Notes under the pieces: model-generated
Database searches by the model: none
What the model was told of the DNA's origin: nothing
Seen by the model: only the letters and a program-made list of their open reading frames with translations
Part shown: positions 8,812 to 18,035 of the stretch, one piece after another
How the letters are laid out: each line of letters opens with the position of its first letter
How positions within the stretch are numbered: the stretch's first letter is position 1
Source of the DNA: Candidatus Phycosocius spiralis
GTDB lineage: Bacteria; Pseudomonadota; Alphaproteobacteria; Caulobacterales; Aquidulcibacteraceae
Direction of reading: 5' to 3'
DNA: 64,000 nucleotides
Assembly (NCBI RefSeq): GCF_030158815.1
Contig: NZ_BPFZ01000003.1
Span: 1 to 64,000 of the forward strand
Translations under genes and position numbers: made by a program

Positions 8812-10278
8812 TTGCCCACCAAAATCCTTGTCATTGACGAAGGCACAACTTCAATCCGCGCCATGTTGATTGGCCAAGATGGGACATGCTTGGCCACAGC
8901 GCAGCGCCCGCTCACCCAATTCTATCCAGCTCCGGGCCTTGTAGAACATGATGCGCAAGAGATTTGGGAACTGACGCTGGTCTGCGCGCAGGAAATGGTC
9001 GCTAAGGCCGGCGGCGCGGATCAGATTGCAGGCATTGGGATCACCAATCAGCGCGAAACCATCGTTTTTTGGGATAGGCGTACGGGCGAGCCTTTAGCGC
9101 CCGCCATCGTGTGGCAAGACCGGCGGACCACTGACATTTGCCAAAGTCTCAAGGATCAGGGTGAAGAAGCGGTGGTGCAGGCCAAAACTGGGCTTTTGCT
9201 GGATCCCTATTTCTCCGGCTCCAAAATGGGATGGGCTTTGAGTGATTGGGAACAGCTGCGCGCGGCTGGGCCCCATCTCGCGGTGGGCACGATTGAAAGC
9301 TATTTGGTTTTTCGTTTAACGGGGGGGCAGCATATCAGCGATGCCACCAATGCGTCGCGCACCTCTTTGATGGCCATTGGCAGTGCGGGCTGGGACGATG
9401 GCTTATGCGATCTTTTTGCGGTGCCGCGCCATATCTTGCCGGAAATCGTTGATTGCGCGGGCCAGTTCGGCAAAACGCGACCTGAGCTTTTTGGCGTACC
9501 CATCGCGATTACAGGCCTTGCGGGCGATCAACAGGCTGCAACTATCGGGCAAGGCTGTCTTGCACCCGGGCAAACCAAGGCGACCTTTGGCACCGGGGCC
9601 TTTGTACTGACCCAAACCGGGCGTACCTTACCCCAGTCGAAGAACCGCTTGTTGTCCACCATTGCTTGGCAATTGAACGGGGTGCGCCATTATGCGTTGG
9701 AAGGTTCCATCTTTGTGGCAGGCAGCCTGATTAAATGGCTGCGTGACGATATTGGCCTGATTGGGACCGCTTTAGAAACTGAAAAGCTTGCGCGCAGTGT
9801 GCCTGATAATGGCGGGGTTTATGTGGTGCCAGCCTTAAGCGGTCTTGGCGCACCCCATTGGAAGCCTGATGCGCGCGGCGCTGTGCTTGGCTTAAGCTTT
9901 TCATCGCAGAAGGCCCATATCGTACGCGCCGCCTTAGAAGCCATGGCGCACCAGACTTATGACCTCAAAACCGCTTTTGCCGCTGACGGGGCCGATTGGG
10001 CGGAGCTGCGCATCGATGGTGGCATGGTCGCCAATGACTGGGTGGCCCAAGACCTCTCAGACATGTTAGACATTCGCGTAGAGCGACCCGACTTTATCGA
10101 AACCACCGCTTTGGGGGCAGCGATGCTGGCGGGTGTGGGCGCTGGGCTTTATGCCAGTTTAGAGGACGCCATGGTGATGCGCGGCCCAAAAAAACACTTT
10201 GAACCGGGTCTTGAGCCATCACACCGCAAAGCACGCTTGACGGGTTGGGCCGACGCGATTGGGCGTGTGTTGGCCTAA
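8812..10278 (+). CDS. glpK: Glycerol kinase
   Basis: A 488-residue FGGY-family kinase that phosphorylates glycerol to sn-glycerol 3-phosphate with ATP in the cytoplasm. It shows the N-terminal phosphate-binding loop DEGTTSIRA, GITNQRET with FWDRRTGEPL, VWQDRRT, DPYFSGSKMGW, and the FGGY signature region near GAPHWKPDARGAVLGL. The start is TTG: a GGGGGAG site lies eight bases before it, and MPTKILVIDEGTTS aligns with the family opening, while no ATG occurs in the right place. No glpF, glpD or glpR lies nearby, so it appears to be transcribed alone. It is divergent from the alpha-galactosidase gene across about 130 bases. Confidence 0.95.
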   Translation: MPTKILVIDEGTTSIRAMLIGQDGTCLATAQRPLTQFYPAPGLVEHDAQEIWELTLVCAQEMVAKAGGADQIAGIGITNQRETIVFWDRRTGEPLAPAIVWQDRRTTDICQSLKDQGEEAVVQAKTGLLLDPYFSGSKMGWALSDWEQLRAAGPHLAVGTIESYLVFRLTGGQHISDATNASRTSLMAIGSAGWDDGLCDLFAVPRHILPEIVDCAGQFGKTRPELFGVPIAITGLAGDQQAATIGQGCLAPGQTKATFGTGAFVLTQTGRTLPQSKNRLLSTIAWQLNGVRHYALEGSIFVAGSLIKWLRDDIGLIGTALETEKLARSVPDNGGVYVVPALSGLGAPHWKPDARGAVLGLSFSSQKAHIVRAALEAMAHQTYDLKTAFAADGADWAELRIDGGMVANDWVAQDLSDMLDIRVERPDFIETTALGAAMLAGVGAGLYASLEDAMVMRGPKKHFEPGLEPSHRKARLTGWADAIGRVLA

Positions 10279-10344
10279 ACCCACCCCGTACTGACAATTA
10301 TGCATGACTTTTAGTCAATGACGCTTGACTTCTAGGGTCCGCTT

Positions 10345-10364
10345 ATGACAAGTAGTCTTGTCAT
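10345..10364. promoter_or_regulatory. Palindromic operator candidate before the membrane/XRE/TraB unit
   Basis: ATGACAAG and CTTGTCAT form a perfect 8-base inverted repeat separated by TAGT, ending 19 bases before the membrane-protein start. A shorter related motif, TGACTTTTAGTCA, lies at 10305-10317. XRE-family dimers bind palindromes of this size, and a tiny XRE protein is the second gene of the unit, so autoregulation is the natural reading. The ATG inside the left arm is an unlikely start codon. Confidence 0.5.
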
Positions 10365-10383
10365 AAAGATAAGGATACATGAC

Positions 10384-11103
10384 ATGTCTGAGATTAAGCG
10401 TGCAAAGCGGTTTAACGAAAGCAGCTTGTTCTTTTTGGGGTTGATTGGGCTATTGGTCATATTTGGCGCTAGCATTGGATATCTCACAGGAAAATGGGTG
10501 AAGCAGGCTGGACAGGCAGGCGACAGCCCTTTCTTGTCGGATGTTTCCTTTAGTACCGGCTTGAGTATTGGTTTAGGGTTTGTGCTTTTGGGCACTTATA
10601 TCATCTCTGCTACCCTATACGGCCTCGCCTTGATGCATAAGGGCGTGGCCGGTAGCCGCGTCTTGACTGGCGGCCTGGGCGGCAACCCCAGTTCACGCAA
10701 AGCCTATCCTTATCTTATCCTGTTCTATCTGGGCTATAGCGCCGCTTTCGGGGTGCTGACGGTTTTGGAGATCGGGGCGCACCACTCCCCCGCCAACGCG
10801 CCCCTCTTTGTGGGTGCAGCAAGCATTGGTGTGGCGGCTATGGTGTGGAGCGCGCTGCGGCTTTGGTCCATCTTAGATGAATTTTTCCGCGCGATCTGGG
10901 TCGAGGCATGCGCGCTTTCCTCCTTCATCCTGTTACTGATCGCTCTGATCGGCCTTGTTGCCAACAAGCTTGAGTTGATACCTGCGCTTTCAGGCTATAG
11001 TTGGCTCGTGCTTTATCAATGGGTCTATCTGATCACGAACGGTTGGGTGGCCTTTAAGCGCGACCCCAACATATTGTCACTGCGGGAGCACGCAGACACA
11101 TGA
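10384..11103 (+). CDS. Six-helix integral membrane protein, partner of a small XRE regulator
   Basis: A 239-residue protein with about six hydrophobic segments (near residues 15-36, 56-80, 106-126, 136-160, 170-195 and 200-220) and no recognised catalytic motif. It has no signal peptide beyond the first helix. The start is placed at the ATG preceded by AAGGAT, because an earlier in-frame ATG lies inside the palindrome. Its last four bases overlap the start of the XRE gene (ATGA). The pattern of a polytopic membrane protein plus a 60-70-residue Cro/CI-like protein recurs in many bacteria, for example DUF2975- and DUF2178-type pairs. I cannot assign this protein to one of those families with confidence, and its function is unknown. 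Confidence 0.8.
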   Translation: MSEIKRAKRFNESSLFFLGLIGLLVIFGASIGYLTGKWVKQAGQAGDSPFLSDVSFSTGLSIGLGFVLLGTYIISATLYGLALMHKGVAGSRVLTGGLGGNPSSRKAYPYLILFYLGYSAAFGVLTVLEIGAHHSPANAPLFVGAASIGVAAMVWSALRLWSILDEFFRAIWVEACALSSFILLLIALIGLVANKLELIPALSGYSWLVLYQWVYLITNGWVAFKRDPNILSLREHADT

Positions 11104-11294
11104 GGAACCGCTTAAAAGTACTCCGCGCGGAGCGTGATTGGTCGCAAGCCGAACTTGCCAACGCGCTCGATGTCTCCCGCCAAACCATCAATGCCTTAGA
11201 AACGGGCAAATATGACCCTTCCCTGCCCTTGGCGTTCAAACTCGCACGCCTGTTCTCTTTGCCCATCGAAGCGATTTTCGACGATGAACCTTAA
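11100..11294 (+). CDS. Small XRE/Cro-family transcriptional regulator
   Basis: A 64-residue protein made of a single helix-turn-helix domain: RLKVLRAERDWSQAELANAL is helices 1-2, and VSRQTINALETGKYDPSLPL covers the recognition helix and following loop. It matches the widely distributed YozG-type regulators found beside small membrane proteins. It overlaps the membrane gene by four bases and is followed 27 bases later by the TraB/GumN gene, so the three are likely one transcript. The perfect palindrome upstream of the unit is its most plausible binding site, giving negative autoregulation. Confidence 0.9.
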   Translation: MRNRLKVLRAERDWSQAELANALDVSRQTINALETGKYDPSLPLAFKLARLFSLPIEAIFDDEP

Positions 11295-11321
11295 TCCCAT
11301 AAAACCGAAAGGAACCAACCC

Positions 11322-12254
11322 ATGAGAAACACAGTGTTAAAGATGATCGCTGGCTGTGCGGTCTCAACCCTCCTGATCAGTAGCGCCTATGCGCAGCCCA
11401 ATCCGGTACCTGCCAGCCAAACCTCACCAAAGACGCAAAAGGCGTACCCTGCCCTGTGGCTAATCAAAGATGCCGACACCCGGATTTATCTCTTTGGTAC
11501 CTTGCATTTGATGCCCGCCAACTTGGACTGGAACCATGGCGCGGTGAAGGCCGCCTTTGAAGCTTCTGACGCCCTACAGTTAGAAATCGCCGATATGGAG
11601 GCCGAAGGTCCCGCTATTGTTCAGCTCATGCAAACCAAAGGACAATTGCCGCCAGAGCAGAAGATCAGCGATGGCTTGACCGAGACGCAGAAGGCCGCAT
11701 TAACCGCCATTATCGCTCAATCAGGCATCCCGCCCCAAGCGGTGGAGCGTATGCAGCCATGGCTTGGCAGTCTTGTCCTATCGCTTGGCCTTTTTCAAAA
11801 ATTGGGCCTTGATCCCAAAAATGGTGCCGACAAAACTTTGGATGGCTTAGCGCGGGCCGCCAATAAGCCTGTGGGCGGATTTGAAACGGGCGCTGAACAG
11901 ATTGGCTTTTTTGCAAGCCTCAACGAAGAACAACAGCGCGCGATGTTGGTCTCCACCATTGAAGAATGGGATAGCTCCACCAAAATGCTTCAAGATATGG
12001 TCGCTGCTTGGTCAAGCGGTGATCTTGAGCGTCTAGCGTCCATGATGAACGAGAGACTGCGTTCCCAGCCTGCCATCGGCAAGCTACTTTTGACCGATCG
12101 CAATGAAAAGTGGGCCAATTGGATTGCCGGACGTATGGCTCAGCCTGGCACGGTCTTCGTGGCGGTTGGGGCCGGTCATTTAGGGGGTAGCGATAGCGTG
12201 CAAGCATTTTTGCAGAAAAAAGGCCTACGCCCAACACCGGTCAAAACGAAATAA
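11322..12254 (+). CDS. TraB/GumN-family protein, exported
   Basis: A 310-residue member of the TraB/GumN (PrgY-like) family, thought to be metal-dependent peptidases. A signal peptide with cleavage near SSAYAQ is visible at residues 1-25, so the protein is periplasmic or surface-associated. The family motifs are the N-terminal YLFGTLHLMP at about 54-63 and the C-terminal VFVAVGAGHLGG followed by a terminal helix. These conserved Gly-X-X-His segments are the presumed active site. A ribosome binding site (AAAGGAA) precedes the ATG. It probably belongs to the same operon as the membrane and XRE genes, which is an unusual partnership. Its substrate is unknown. Confidence 0.88.
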   Translation: MRNTVLKMIAGCAVSTLLISSAYAQPNPVPASQTSPKTQKAYPALWLIKDADTRIYLFGTLHLMPANLDWNHGAVKAAFEASDALQLEIADMEAEGPAIVQLMQTKGQLPPEQKISDGLTETQKAALTAIIAQSGIPPQAVERMQPWLGSLVLSLGLFQKLGLDPKNGADKTLDGLARAANKPVGGFETGAEQIGFFASLNEEQQRAMLVSTIEEWDSSTKMLQDMVAAWSSGDLERLASMMNERLRSQPAIGKLLLTDRNEKWANWIAGRMAQPGTVFVAVGAGHLGGSDSVQAFLQKKGLRPTPVKTK

Positions 12255-12274
12255 TTGAAGGGCGATGTATCCGA

Positions 12275-13153
12275 TTACCGGGTTGGGACAGGGGTCTCGC
12301 CCCGGTAATCATAAAAGCCACGGTCGGTTTTGCGGCCAAGCCAGCCTGCTTCAACATATTTGACCAACAGTGGGCATGGCCGATATTTGGTATCGGCTAG
12401 GCCTTCATTGAGGATCTGCATGATCGATAAAATCGTATCAAGCCCGATAAAGTCTGCCAATTCCAATGGCCCCATTGGGTGATTAGCTCCAAGGCGCATC
12501 GCCTTATCAATGCCCTCAACCGTGCCCACGCCTTCATATAAAGTATAAACCGCCTCGTTGATCATAGGGATTAACACCCGGTTGACGATAAAGGCAGGAA
12601 AATCTTCTGCATTGGTGATGGTTTTACCCATAGCGGTCACGACTTGGGTCGCCGCTTCATAAGTTTCCTCATTGGTGGCAAGGCCGCGAATAACTTCAAC
12701 CAGTTTCATCATCGGAACGGGGTTCATAAAATGAAGCCCAATAAAGCGCTCTGGCCGATCCGTGGAAGATCCCAATCGCGTTATCGACAAAGAAGAGGTA
12801 TTGGAGGCTAAAATCGTGTCTGGTCGGATTATTTCGCACAAGGATTTAAAGATCGCCCGTTTGATATCTTCTTTTTCACTGGCCGCTTCAATCGCCAAAT
12901 CAATATTGGCTAAATCTGTAAGGGCAGTCGTGGTGACGATTCTCGCCAAAGCAGGCTTGACCTGCTCGTCCTTGATCAATCCGCGGCTGGCTTGCCGGGT
13001 CAAATTGCGCTCAATTAAAGCACGTCCAGCGTATAATTGCTCCTCTGAGACATCTGAAAGAAAGACATCATATCCCGCTAAAGCTGCGACATGGGCAATA
13101 CCATTACCCATCTGACCTGCACCGACTACACCAATTGTTTTAATATGTGCCAT
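12275..13153 (-). CDS. hbd: 3-hydroxybutyryl-CoA dehydrogenase
   Basis: A 292-residue 3-hydroxyacyl-CoA dehydrogenase that interconverts 3-hydroxybutyryl-CoA and acetoacetyl-CoA with NAD(P). The Rossmann motif GAGQMGNGIA starts near residue 10, the catalytic segment FIGLHFMNPVPMMKLVEVI contains the active-site histidine, and VNRVLIPMINEAVY with GANHPMGPLELADFIGLD marks the C-terminal domain. Length is normal for the bacterial stand-alone enzyme. The ATG giving MAHIKTIGVVGAG is chosen over a start nine codons earlier because the NAD-binding fold begins there. It converges with the TraB gene (20 bases). It could serve PHB metabolism or beta-oxidation; no other gene of either pathway is adjacent. 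Confidence 0.92.
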   Translation of the reverse strand: MAHIKTIGVVGAGQMGNGIAHVAALAGYDVFLSDVSEEQLYAGRALIERNLTRQASRGLIKDEQVKPALARIVTTTALTDLANIDLAIEAASEKEDIKRAIFKSLCEIIRPDTILASNTSSLSITRLGSSTDRPERFIGLHFMNPVPMMKLVEVIRGLATNEETYEAATQVVTAMGKTITNAEDFPAFIVNRVLIPMINEAVYTLYEGVGTVEGIDKAMRLGANHPMGPLELADFIGLDTILSIMQILNEGLADTKYRPCPLLVKYVEAGWLGRKTDRGFYDYRGETPVPTR

Positions 13154-13368
13154 TTGCCACAAAGACCTACCCTGAATCATCTCACTGCTTTTGTTCGCAG
13201 ATGCAGCAAGCTAAGCTTAGGGCGCGCTTACGGCAAGCGGCTAATGCTGCGACTTTATGACAGGCGGGCGGCACGCCGTTTGCTTCTGGAATGAAAACGA
13301 CGCGTGTGGCGTCCCGTTTCGGATCGCCGAAAGGCCCCACAAACGCGAAATTCGATCTTGGAGTTCCC

Positions 13369-13761
13369 ATGGCCACTTCCATCGACCTTTATGTTGGGCG
13401 ACGTCTAAGACGTCGGCGCCGGCTGATGGGCATGACCCAACAACAATTGGCCGATTATGTGGGCATCCGCTTTCAGCAAATCCAAAAATATGAGTGTGGA
13501 GCCAATCGGATTACGGCCAGCCGCCTGTTTGAGCTTGCTGGGGCTTTATCGATCCCAGTTCAGTATTTTTACGATGGACTAATACATAAAAGTTCTGTCA
13601 ACGAACAACCTGCCAATGATGATGAAATTGCACCAGATGTATTGCGCCGAAAAGAGACACTCGAACTGATCCGCGCTTATTCTCGTTTGGGTGAACGTCC
13701 AAGACGGCGCCTTCTTGACCTCGCAAATGCGTTAAAGGACTTCGCTACAGACGCGGCTTAA
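13369..13761 (+). CDS. XRE-family regulator of the alphaproteobacterial type
   Basis: A 130-residue cytoplasmic DNA-binding protein. An N-terminal Cro/CI helix-turn-helix (VGRRLRRRRRLMGMTQQQLA, then IRFQQIQKYECGANRITASRL) is followed by a C-terminal helical region, ELIRAYSRLGERPRRRLLDL. This layout, with FQQIQKYE in the recognition helix, is common in Caulobacterales and Rhizobiales, where paralogues regulate stress or envelope genes. GGAG lies six bases before the chosen ATG; an upstream in-frame ATG would add 26 residues without domain content. It is divergent from hbd across about 215 bases. The target genes are unknown. Confidence 0.85.
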   Translation: MATSIDLYVGRRLRRRRRLMGMTQQQLADYVGIRFQQIQKYECGANRITASRLFELAGALSIPVQYFYDGLIHKSSVNEQPANDDEIAPDVLRRKETLELIRAYSRLGERPRRRLLDLANALKDFATDAA

Positions 13762-13956
13762 CCTCCGCCGTTTCATGGCAATCTTGATGGATTTATAATC
13801 GTGTAATGCTTTTTCCTTTGTGTCATGTTTTACAACTCAAGTTAATGAACACGGGTTAAACATTAACTCAATTGCGCATCAACTATGGTTGCATATTTCT
13901 TTTATCCATAACCATACGCCGACCTTAAATCATGACAATCATCAACTCAAAAAGGA

Positions 13957-14970
13957 TTATGAATTGAGGGGAACTATGTTTTGCTCAATCGCCCCAAAAA
14001 TTGAATGACCCTTATGATCATTGGCAAAGATGCGCACCGTTTGACCATGCCGCAAAAAGGGGGTGGTCGGCGCACCATGAAGTATAGTCTCAACTACACG
14101 GACTTCTGCTAAACATGAATAGCCCAAGCCCCCATCAATTATGGGCCTGCCGGGGCCACCGCTTTGATCGCGATTTGATACAGTACCAGAGCCTATGATC
14201 GTGCCGGCGCACAAATTACGTGTTCGCGCGGCGTGGGCAATCAATGTGCCAAAATCAAAGGTCATATCCACCCCGGTTTCTGCGCGACCAAGCGGTTTTT
14301 CATCGAGATCCACGCATAAGGTCACATGTAAGCGCCCCCCATCCCAAAGCGTTCCAAGACTTTTAGGCGTCACCGCAACCGGAGAAAATGAGCTAGCGGG
14401 CTTGGCTTGAAAAAATCCAAATCCCTTTGCCAATTCATCGGGGATCAAATTGCGCAAGCTGACATCATTGACTAAAAGGACCAAAGCTATGTGCTCACAA
14501 GCTGCTTGCGGGCTGATACCTTGAGGTACATCGGTGGTTATGACCCCAACTTCGGCCTCCAAATCACAACCCCATGCTTCATCTGCCAGTCTAATGGGTG
14601 CGCGCGGGGGCACAAAATCATCCGATCCACCTTGGTACATTAAGGGGTCTGTCCAGAAGCTTTCTGGCATGGCCGCACCCCTAGCTTGGCGCACCAATTG
14701 CACATGATTAACATAGGCAGATCCGTCCGCCCATTGAAAGGCGCGCGGCAACGGGCAATGGGCTTGGCGTTCATGAAACCTTGAAGTTGGAACAGCCCCC
14801 CGTTCAAGGGCTTGACTAAGTGTCTCTAAAGCCGGCCTACATTGCGCCCAATTGTCAAGGGCAGCCTGCATTGTCGGAGCGATCAGACCAGCGTCTGTGT
14901 AGTGGGTAAGATCATGCGAAACCACGACCAACCGCCCATCACGGCCCTCGTTTAAAGATGCAAGTTTCAT
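13957..14970 (-). CDS. Fumarylacetoacetate hydrolase-family enzyme
   Basis: A 337-residue FAH-superfamily protein. The C-terminal FAH fold is visible in APIRLADEAWGCDLEAEVG, whose acidic residues normally bind Mg or Ca, then LVNDVSLRNLIPDELAKG, and GTIIGSGTVSN near the end. The architecture resembles bacterial fumarylacetoacetases of the shorter class, which split fumarylacetoacetate in tyrosine breakdown, but hydratases and decarboxylases of aromatic meta-pathways share the fold. No tyrosine-degradation gene is adjacent, so the substrate is left open. AAGGAA lies well placed before the ATG at MKLASLNEG; the longer N terminus is less likely. Confidence 0.82.
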   Translation of the reverse strand: MKLASLNEGRDGRLVVVSHDLTHYTDAGLIAPTMQAALDNWAQCRPALETLSQALERGAVPTSRFHERQAHCPLPRAFQWADGSAYVNHVQLVRQARGAAMPESFWTDPLMYQGGSDDFVPPRAPIRLADEAWGCDLEAEVGVITTDVPQGISPQAACEHIALVLLVNDVSLRNLIPDELAKGFGFFQAKPASSFSPVAVTPKSLGTLWDGGRLHVTLCVDLDEKPLGRAETGVDMTFDFGTLIAHAARTRNLCAGTIIGSGTVSNRDQSGGPGRPIIDGGLGYSCLAEVRVVETILHGAPTTPFLRHGQTVRIFANDHKGHSIFGAIEQNIVPLNS

Positions 14971-15226
14971 GGGCATTCCTTGAATAAATCTGGATGATTT
15001 GGCGTCTGAAGCACGAAATAAACACACCCTCAATCCTAATCCAGCGCCAAACTCATTGCAGCAGAAATGAACTGATGATCAAAATTTTCATATTGGAAGA
15101 CTTTAGTACAGGCACTGCCTGATCCCAAGGCCTTTATCTCTTATTCATTGGCCCATGAACCATCAAAGCTCATAACCATACTTAAACCACAGTCCTGCTT
15201 TGAGGGCACCAATACGGGTCCAGGTC

Positions 15227-17101
15227 CTAGCTTAATGTTTCAAGCGCTTCGCTGGTTTCAATCCACAACGCTTCAGCTTCTGCTAATGCTTGGACATGGC
15301 ATTCGCGTTTTTGGGCAAGATCGGCCAACAGCTCGGCACCCTCGGTATAAAAACTAGGGGAAGACAAACGCGCATCAATGACCTTTATGGCGTGCTGTTC
15401 TTGGGCGATGGTCTTTTCAGCGTCGGCTAATTTAAACCTCAAACTCGAAACAGAGGGCTGCCTTTTAGCATAGTGGTTTTGTGCGCCTTCATCACCGCCT
15501 TTGTTTGCCGATTTAATGGTCTTTCTCCCTTCTGGCCGGTCGGCATTGAGGACCAAGCTGCGATAATCGGACAAATCGCCATCATAAACCCGGGCGTGGC
15601 CGTGGTGGACCAGCCATAAACGTTCAGCGCAGGCTTCGGCTAGATAAACATCGTGGGTAATCAAAAGCACCGCTCCAGAATACGCATTGAGTGCATGAAT
15701 CAAGGCTTCGCGGCTGTCGATGTCGAGGTGGCTTGTAGGTTCGTCTAAGATCAAAACATGCGGCTTTGTGTGTGCCATCAGGCCCAAGAGCAGGCGCACT
15801 TTTTCGCCGCCTGAGAGCTTATCGACATTGGTATCGATCTTTTCCTGCCCAAAGCCCATGCGGGCGGCAAGCGAACGATGGCGCGAGGGCGGCCATTCGG
15901 GTTCGAGATCGCGCACATGCTGGAGGACGGTTTCGCCGCTGCGCAATTCATCTAGCTGATCCTGACTGAAATAGCCGATTCTGACAGCCTTTGAGGCGTG
16001 GCGTTTGCCATCAAGGAGTTCAAGACGCGCACCAATCGACTTGACCAAGGTCGTTTTACCTTGACCATTGGGACCAATGATCACAATGCGATCATCATGA
16101 TCCAGCCTGAAATTGACTTTATGAAGAACGGGCTTTCCTTCAATATAGCCAAGGTCTGCTTCTTCGAGTTGGACCAAGGGTGAAGCAAGCTCGGCAGGCT
16201 CATCAAAATGAAATGGCATGGCACGCTCAGCAATGGGAACCGCAATATCTTGCATCTTCTCCAGCATTTTGATGCGGCTTTGCGCTTGGCGGGCTTTAGA
16301 AGCTTTGGCGCGAAAGCGATCGACGAAGGCCTGTAAATGCGCCTTGGCTGCGTCTTGCTTGGCCTTTTGCCCTGCCATCAACGCTGCACGCTCTGCCTTA
16401 CGCCGCATATAGGTGTCGTATCCACCGGTATGAACTTCAAGCTTAGCGTCTTCCAGTGCCATAATATGTGTAACCGATCGGTTGAGCATTTCCCGGTCAT
16501 GGCTAACCACCAAAACCGTATTTGGATATTTGCGCAAAAAGCTTTCAAGCCAAGCCGCACCTTCTAAATCCAGATAATTGGTCGGCTCATCGAGGACCAA
16601 AAGATCAGGCATAGAAAAAAGTACGCCAGCCAACGCCGCGCGCATGCGCCAACCACCAGAAAATGAGCCCGCTGGGTTCATCAGCTCTTCTTGTTTAAAT
16701 CCCAGCCCGACTAGGATTTCGCTGGCGCGCGCTTCGGCAGAATAAGCATCAATATCGGCTAAACGTGTGTGGATTTCCCCGATGCGCATGGGGTCGGTCG
16801 CGGTCTCGGCCTCGGCCATCAAGCTCGCCCGCTCATGGTCGGCAGCCAAAACAACGTCCAGCATCGGGTCTGGCGTGGCCGCGATTTCTTGCGCCACAAA
16901 TCCCATACGGGCACCTCGCTTCAGGCGAATGCTGCCGTCGTTGTAGGAGACGGCTTCTTGGATCAACTTCAACAAAGTCGATTTGCCAGCGCCATTTTTG
17001 CCTACAAGGCCAACCTTCCAGCCATCGGAGATCACAGCACTGGCCCCATCAAATAATACGCGCCGCGCAAGGCGATAAGTAAGGTCGGTGATCTGCAACA
17101 T
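15227..17101 (-). CDS. ABC-F family ATPase (YheS/Uup-like)
   Basis: A 624-residue soluble protein with two ABC ATPase domains in tandem and no membrane segments. The first Walker A is GKNGAGKST at about 34-42 with signature FSGGWRMRAALA and LVLDEPTNYLDL. The second has GPNGQGKTT, LSGGEKVRLLLGL and LILDEPTSHLDI. The linker between them (about 240-300) is basic and helical, as expected for the P-site tRNA interaction motif of ABC-F proteins. These bind the ribosomal E site and act in translation or resistance to ribosome-targeting antibiotics. The C terminus has a coiled coil rich in Glu and Ala. Which ABC-F paralogue it is cannot be decided by eye. Confidence 0.92.
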   Translation of the reverse strand: MLQITDLTYRLARRVLFDGASAVISDGWKVGLVGKNGAGKSTLLKLIQEAVSYNDGSIRLKRGARMGFVAQEIAATPDPMLDVVLAADHERASLMAEAETATDPMRIGEIHTRLADIDAYSAEARASEILVGLGFKQEELMNPAGSFSGGWRMRAALAGVLFSMPDLLVLDEPTNYLDLEGAAWLESFLRKYPNTVLVVSHDREMLNRSVTHIMALEDAKLEVHTGGYDTYMRRKAERAALMAGQKAKQDAAKAHLQAFVDRFRAKASKARQAQSRIKMLEKMQDIAVPIAERAMPFHFDEPAELASPLVQLEEADLGYIEGKPVLHKVNFRLDHDDRIVIIGPNGQGKTTLVKSIGARLELLDGKRHASKAVRIGYFSQDQLDELRSGETVLQHVRDLEPEWPPSRHRSLAARMGFGQEKIDTNVDKLSGGEKVRLLLGLMAHTKPHVLILDEPTSHLDIDSREALIHALNAYSGAVLLITHDVYLAEACAERLWLVHHGHARVYDGDLSDYRSLVLNADRPEGRKTIKSANKGGDEGAQNHYAKRQPSVSSLRFKLADAEKTIAQEQHAIKVIDARLSSPSFYTEGAELLADLAQKRECHVQALAEAEALWIETSEALETLS

Positions 17102-17207
17102 AAGGAGGCGGTTTTTTGGTGAGGGGAATAAGCGCTACCTGATAGTCGCAATTGAAGCCGATGTCACGATGGTGGCGGCCACGCGCCTGCCAAACTGCCG
17201 CGAAATC

Positions 17208-17236
17208 TTGACTCTGTGTGCTTAATCCCGTTTAAG
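17208..17236 (+). promoter_or_regulatory. Promoter candidate for rpsD
   Basis: TTGACT and TTTAAG are separated by 17 bases, a good fit to a housekeeping promoter. The -10 element overlaps an inverted repeat, GCTTAA-N6-TTAAGC (17220-17237). The resulting leader would be about 115 bases, long enough to hold a feedback site for S4, although I see no defined pseudoknot. Confidence 0.45.
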
Positions 17237-17359
17237 CGCGCCTTCCTGCCCGAGCAGCTTGATCTGCGGGGTCGGTTATGATGGGTGATGGATATCCGGC
17301 CATTGCAATCGCGGCACATCGTGTGACGCCCGGACCGTCAAAACGATAATGGACTGAAC

Positions 17360-17980
17360 ATGTCAAAGCGCATTGCTGCGAAGTATAAAATCGATCGTCG
17401 CCTCAGCGAAAATCTGTGGGGACGCCCCAAAAGCCCTGTCAATAAGCGTACTTATAAGCCTGGCCAACATGGTCCTTCCGCACGTCCTGCCAAGGTTTCA
17501 GCTTTTGGTGCCCAACTAAGGGCCAAACAAAAGCTTAAGGGCTATTATGGCAATATCACTGAAAAGCAGTTTGCGGGTCTCTATGAAGAAGCAGCACGGC
17601 GCAAAGGCAACACCGCAGAAAATCTGATCGGCTTGTTGGAATGCCGCTTGGACGCTGTTGTTTATCGCGCTAAATTTGTGCCAACCGTATTTGCCGCCCG
17701 CCAATTCGTCAACCACGGTCATGTGACCGTCAATGGTAAGAAGGTGAATATCCCTTCCTACCGTGTGCGTGTAGGTGATATTGTTCAAGTGCGCGATAAA
17801 TCTCGAAACATGGCGCTTGTTCTTGAAGCACTCGATTCACCCGAACGTGACTTTGCCGATTACATCGAAATGGATGTTGGCGCGATGAAGGCCACTTTCT
17901 TGCGCGTTCCCGAACTAGCCGATGTGCCTTATCCAGTTAAAATGGAACCCAACATGGTTGTGGAATATTACGCTTCCTAA
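17360..17980 (+). CDS. rpsD: 30S ribosomal protein S4
   Basis: A 206-residue primary 16S rRNA-binding protein of the small subunit body. It opens with [21 protein letters not shown], and the S4 RNA-binding domain runs from about residue 94 ([11 protein letters not shown], then [19 protein letters not shown]). It ends with the usual MVVEYYAS. As in many alphaproteobacteria, it stands alone rather than in the alpha operon with rpsM, rpsK and rpoA. A terminator follows 20 bases after the stop codon. Sequence, length and context are unremarkable. Confidence 0.98.
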   Translation: MSKRIAAKYKIDRRLSENLWGRPKSPVNKRTYKPGQHGPSARPAKVSAFGAQLRAKQKLKGYYGNITEKQFAGLYEEAARRKGNTAENLIGLLECRLDAVVYRAKFVPTVFAARQFVNHGHVTVNGKKVNIPSYRVRVGDIVQVRDKSRNMALVLEALDSPERDFADYIEMDVGAMKATFLRVPELADVPYPVKMEPNMVVEYYAS

Positions 17981-18000
17981 GCGATTAAATCTAAATGATA

Positions 18001-18035
18001 AAAAGCCCGCTCTGAACCTTCAGGGCGGGTTTTTT
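18001..18035. terminator. Bidirectional rho-independent terminator
   Basis: AAAAGCCCGC pairs with GCGGGTTTTTT around an inner CTGAA/TTCAG stem with a CC turn. T-runs occur on both strands. It lies between convergent rpsD and the DUF1801 gene, whose stop codon overlaps the T-run, so one hairpin probably ends both transcripts. Confidence 0.85.

Noticed and set aside
13820-14008. 62-codon plus-strand frame overlapping the end of the FAH-family gene
   Set aside because: Low-complexity AT-rich sequence, no ribosome binding site, and overlap with a well-supported gene.
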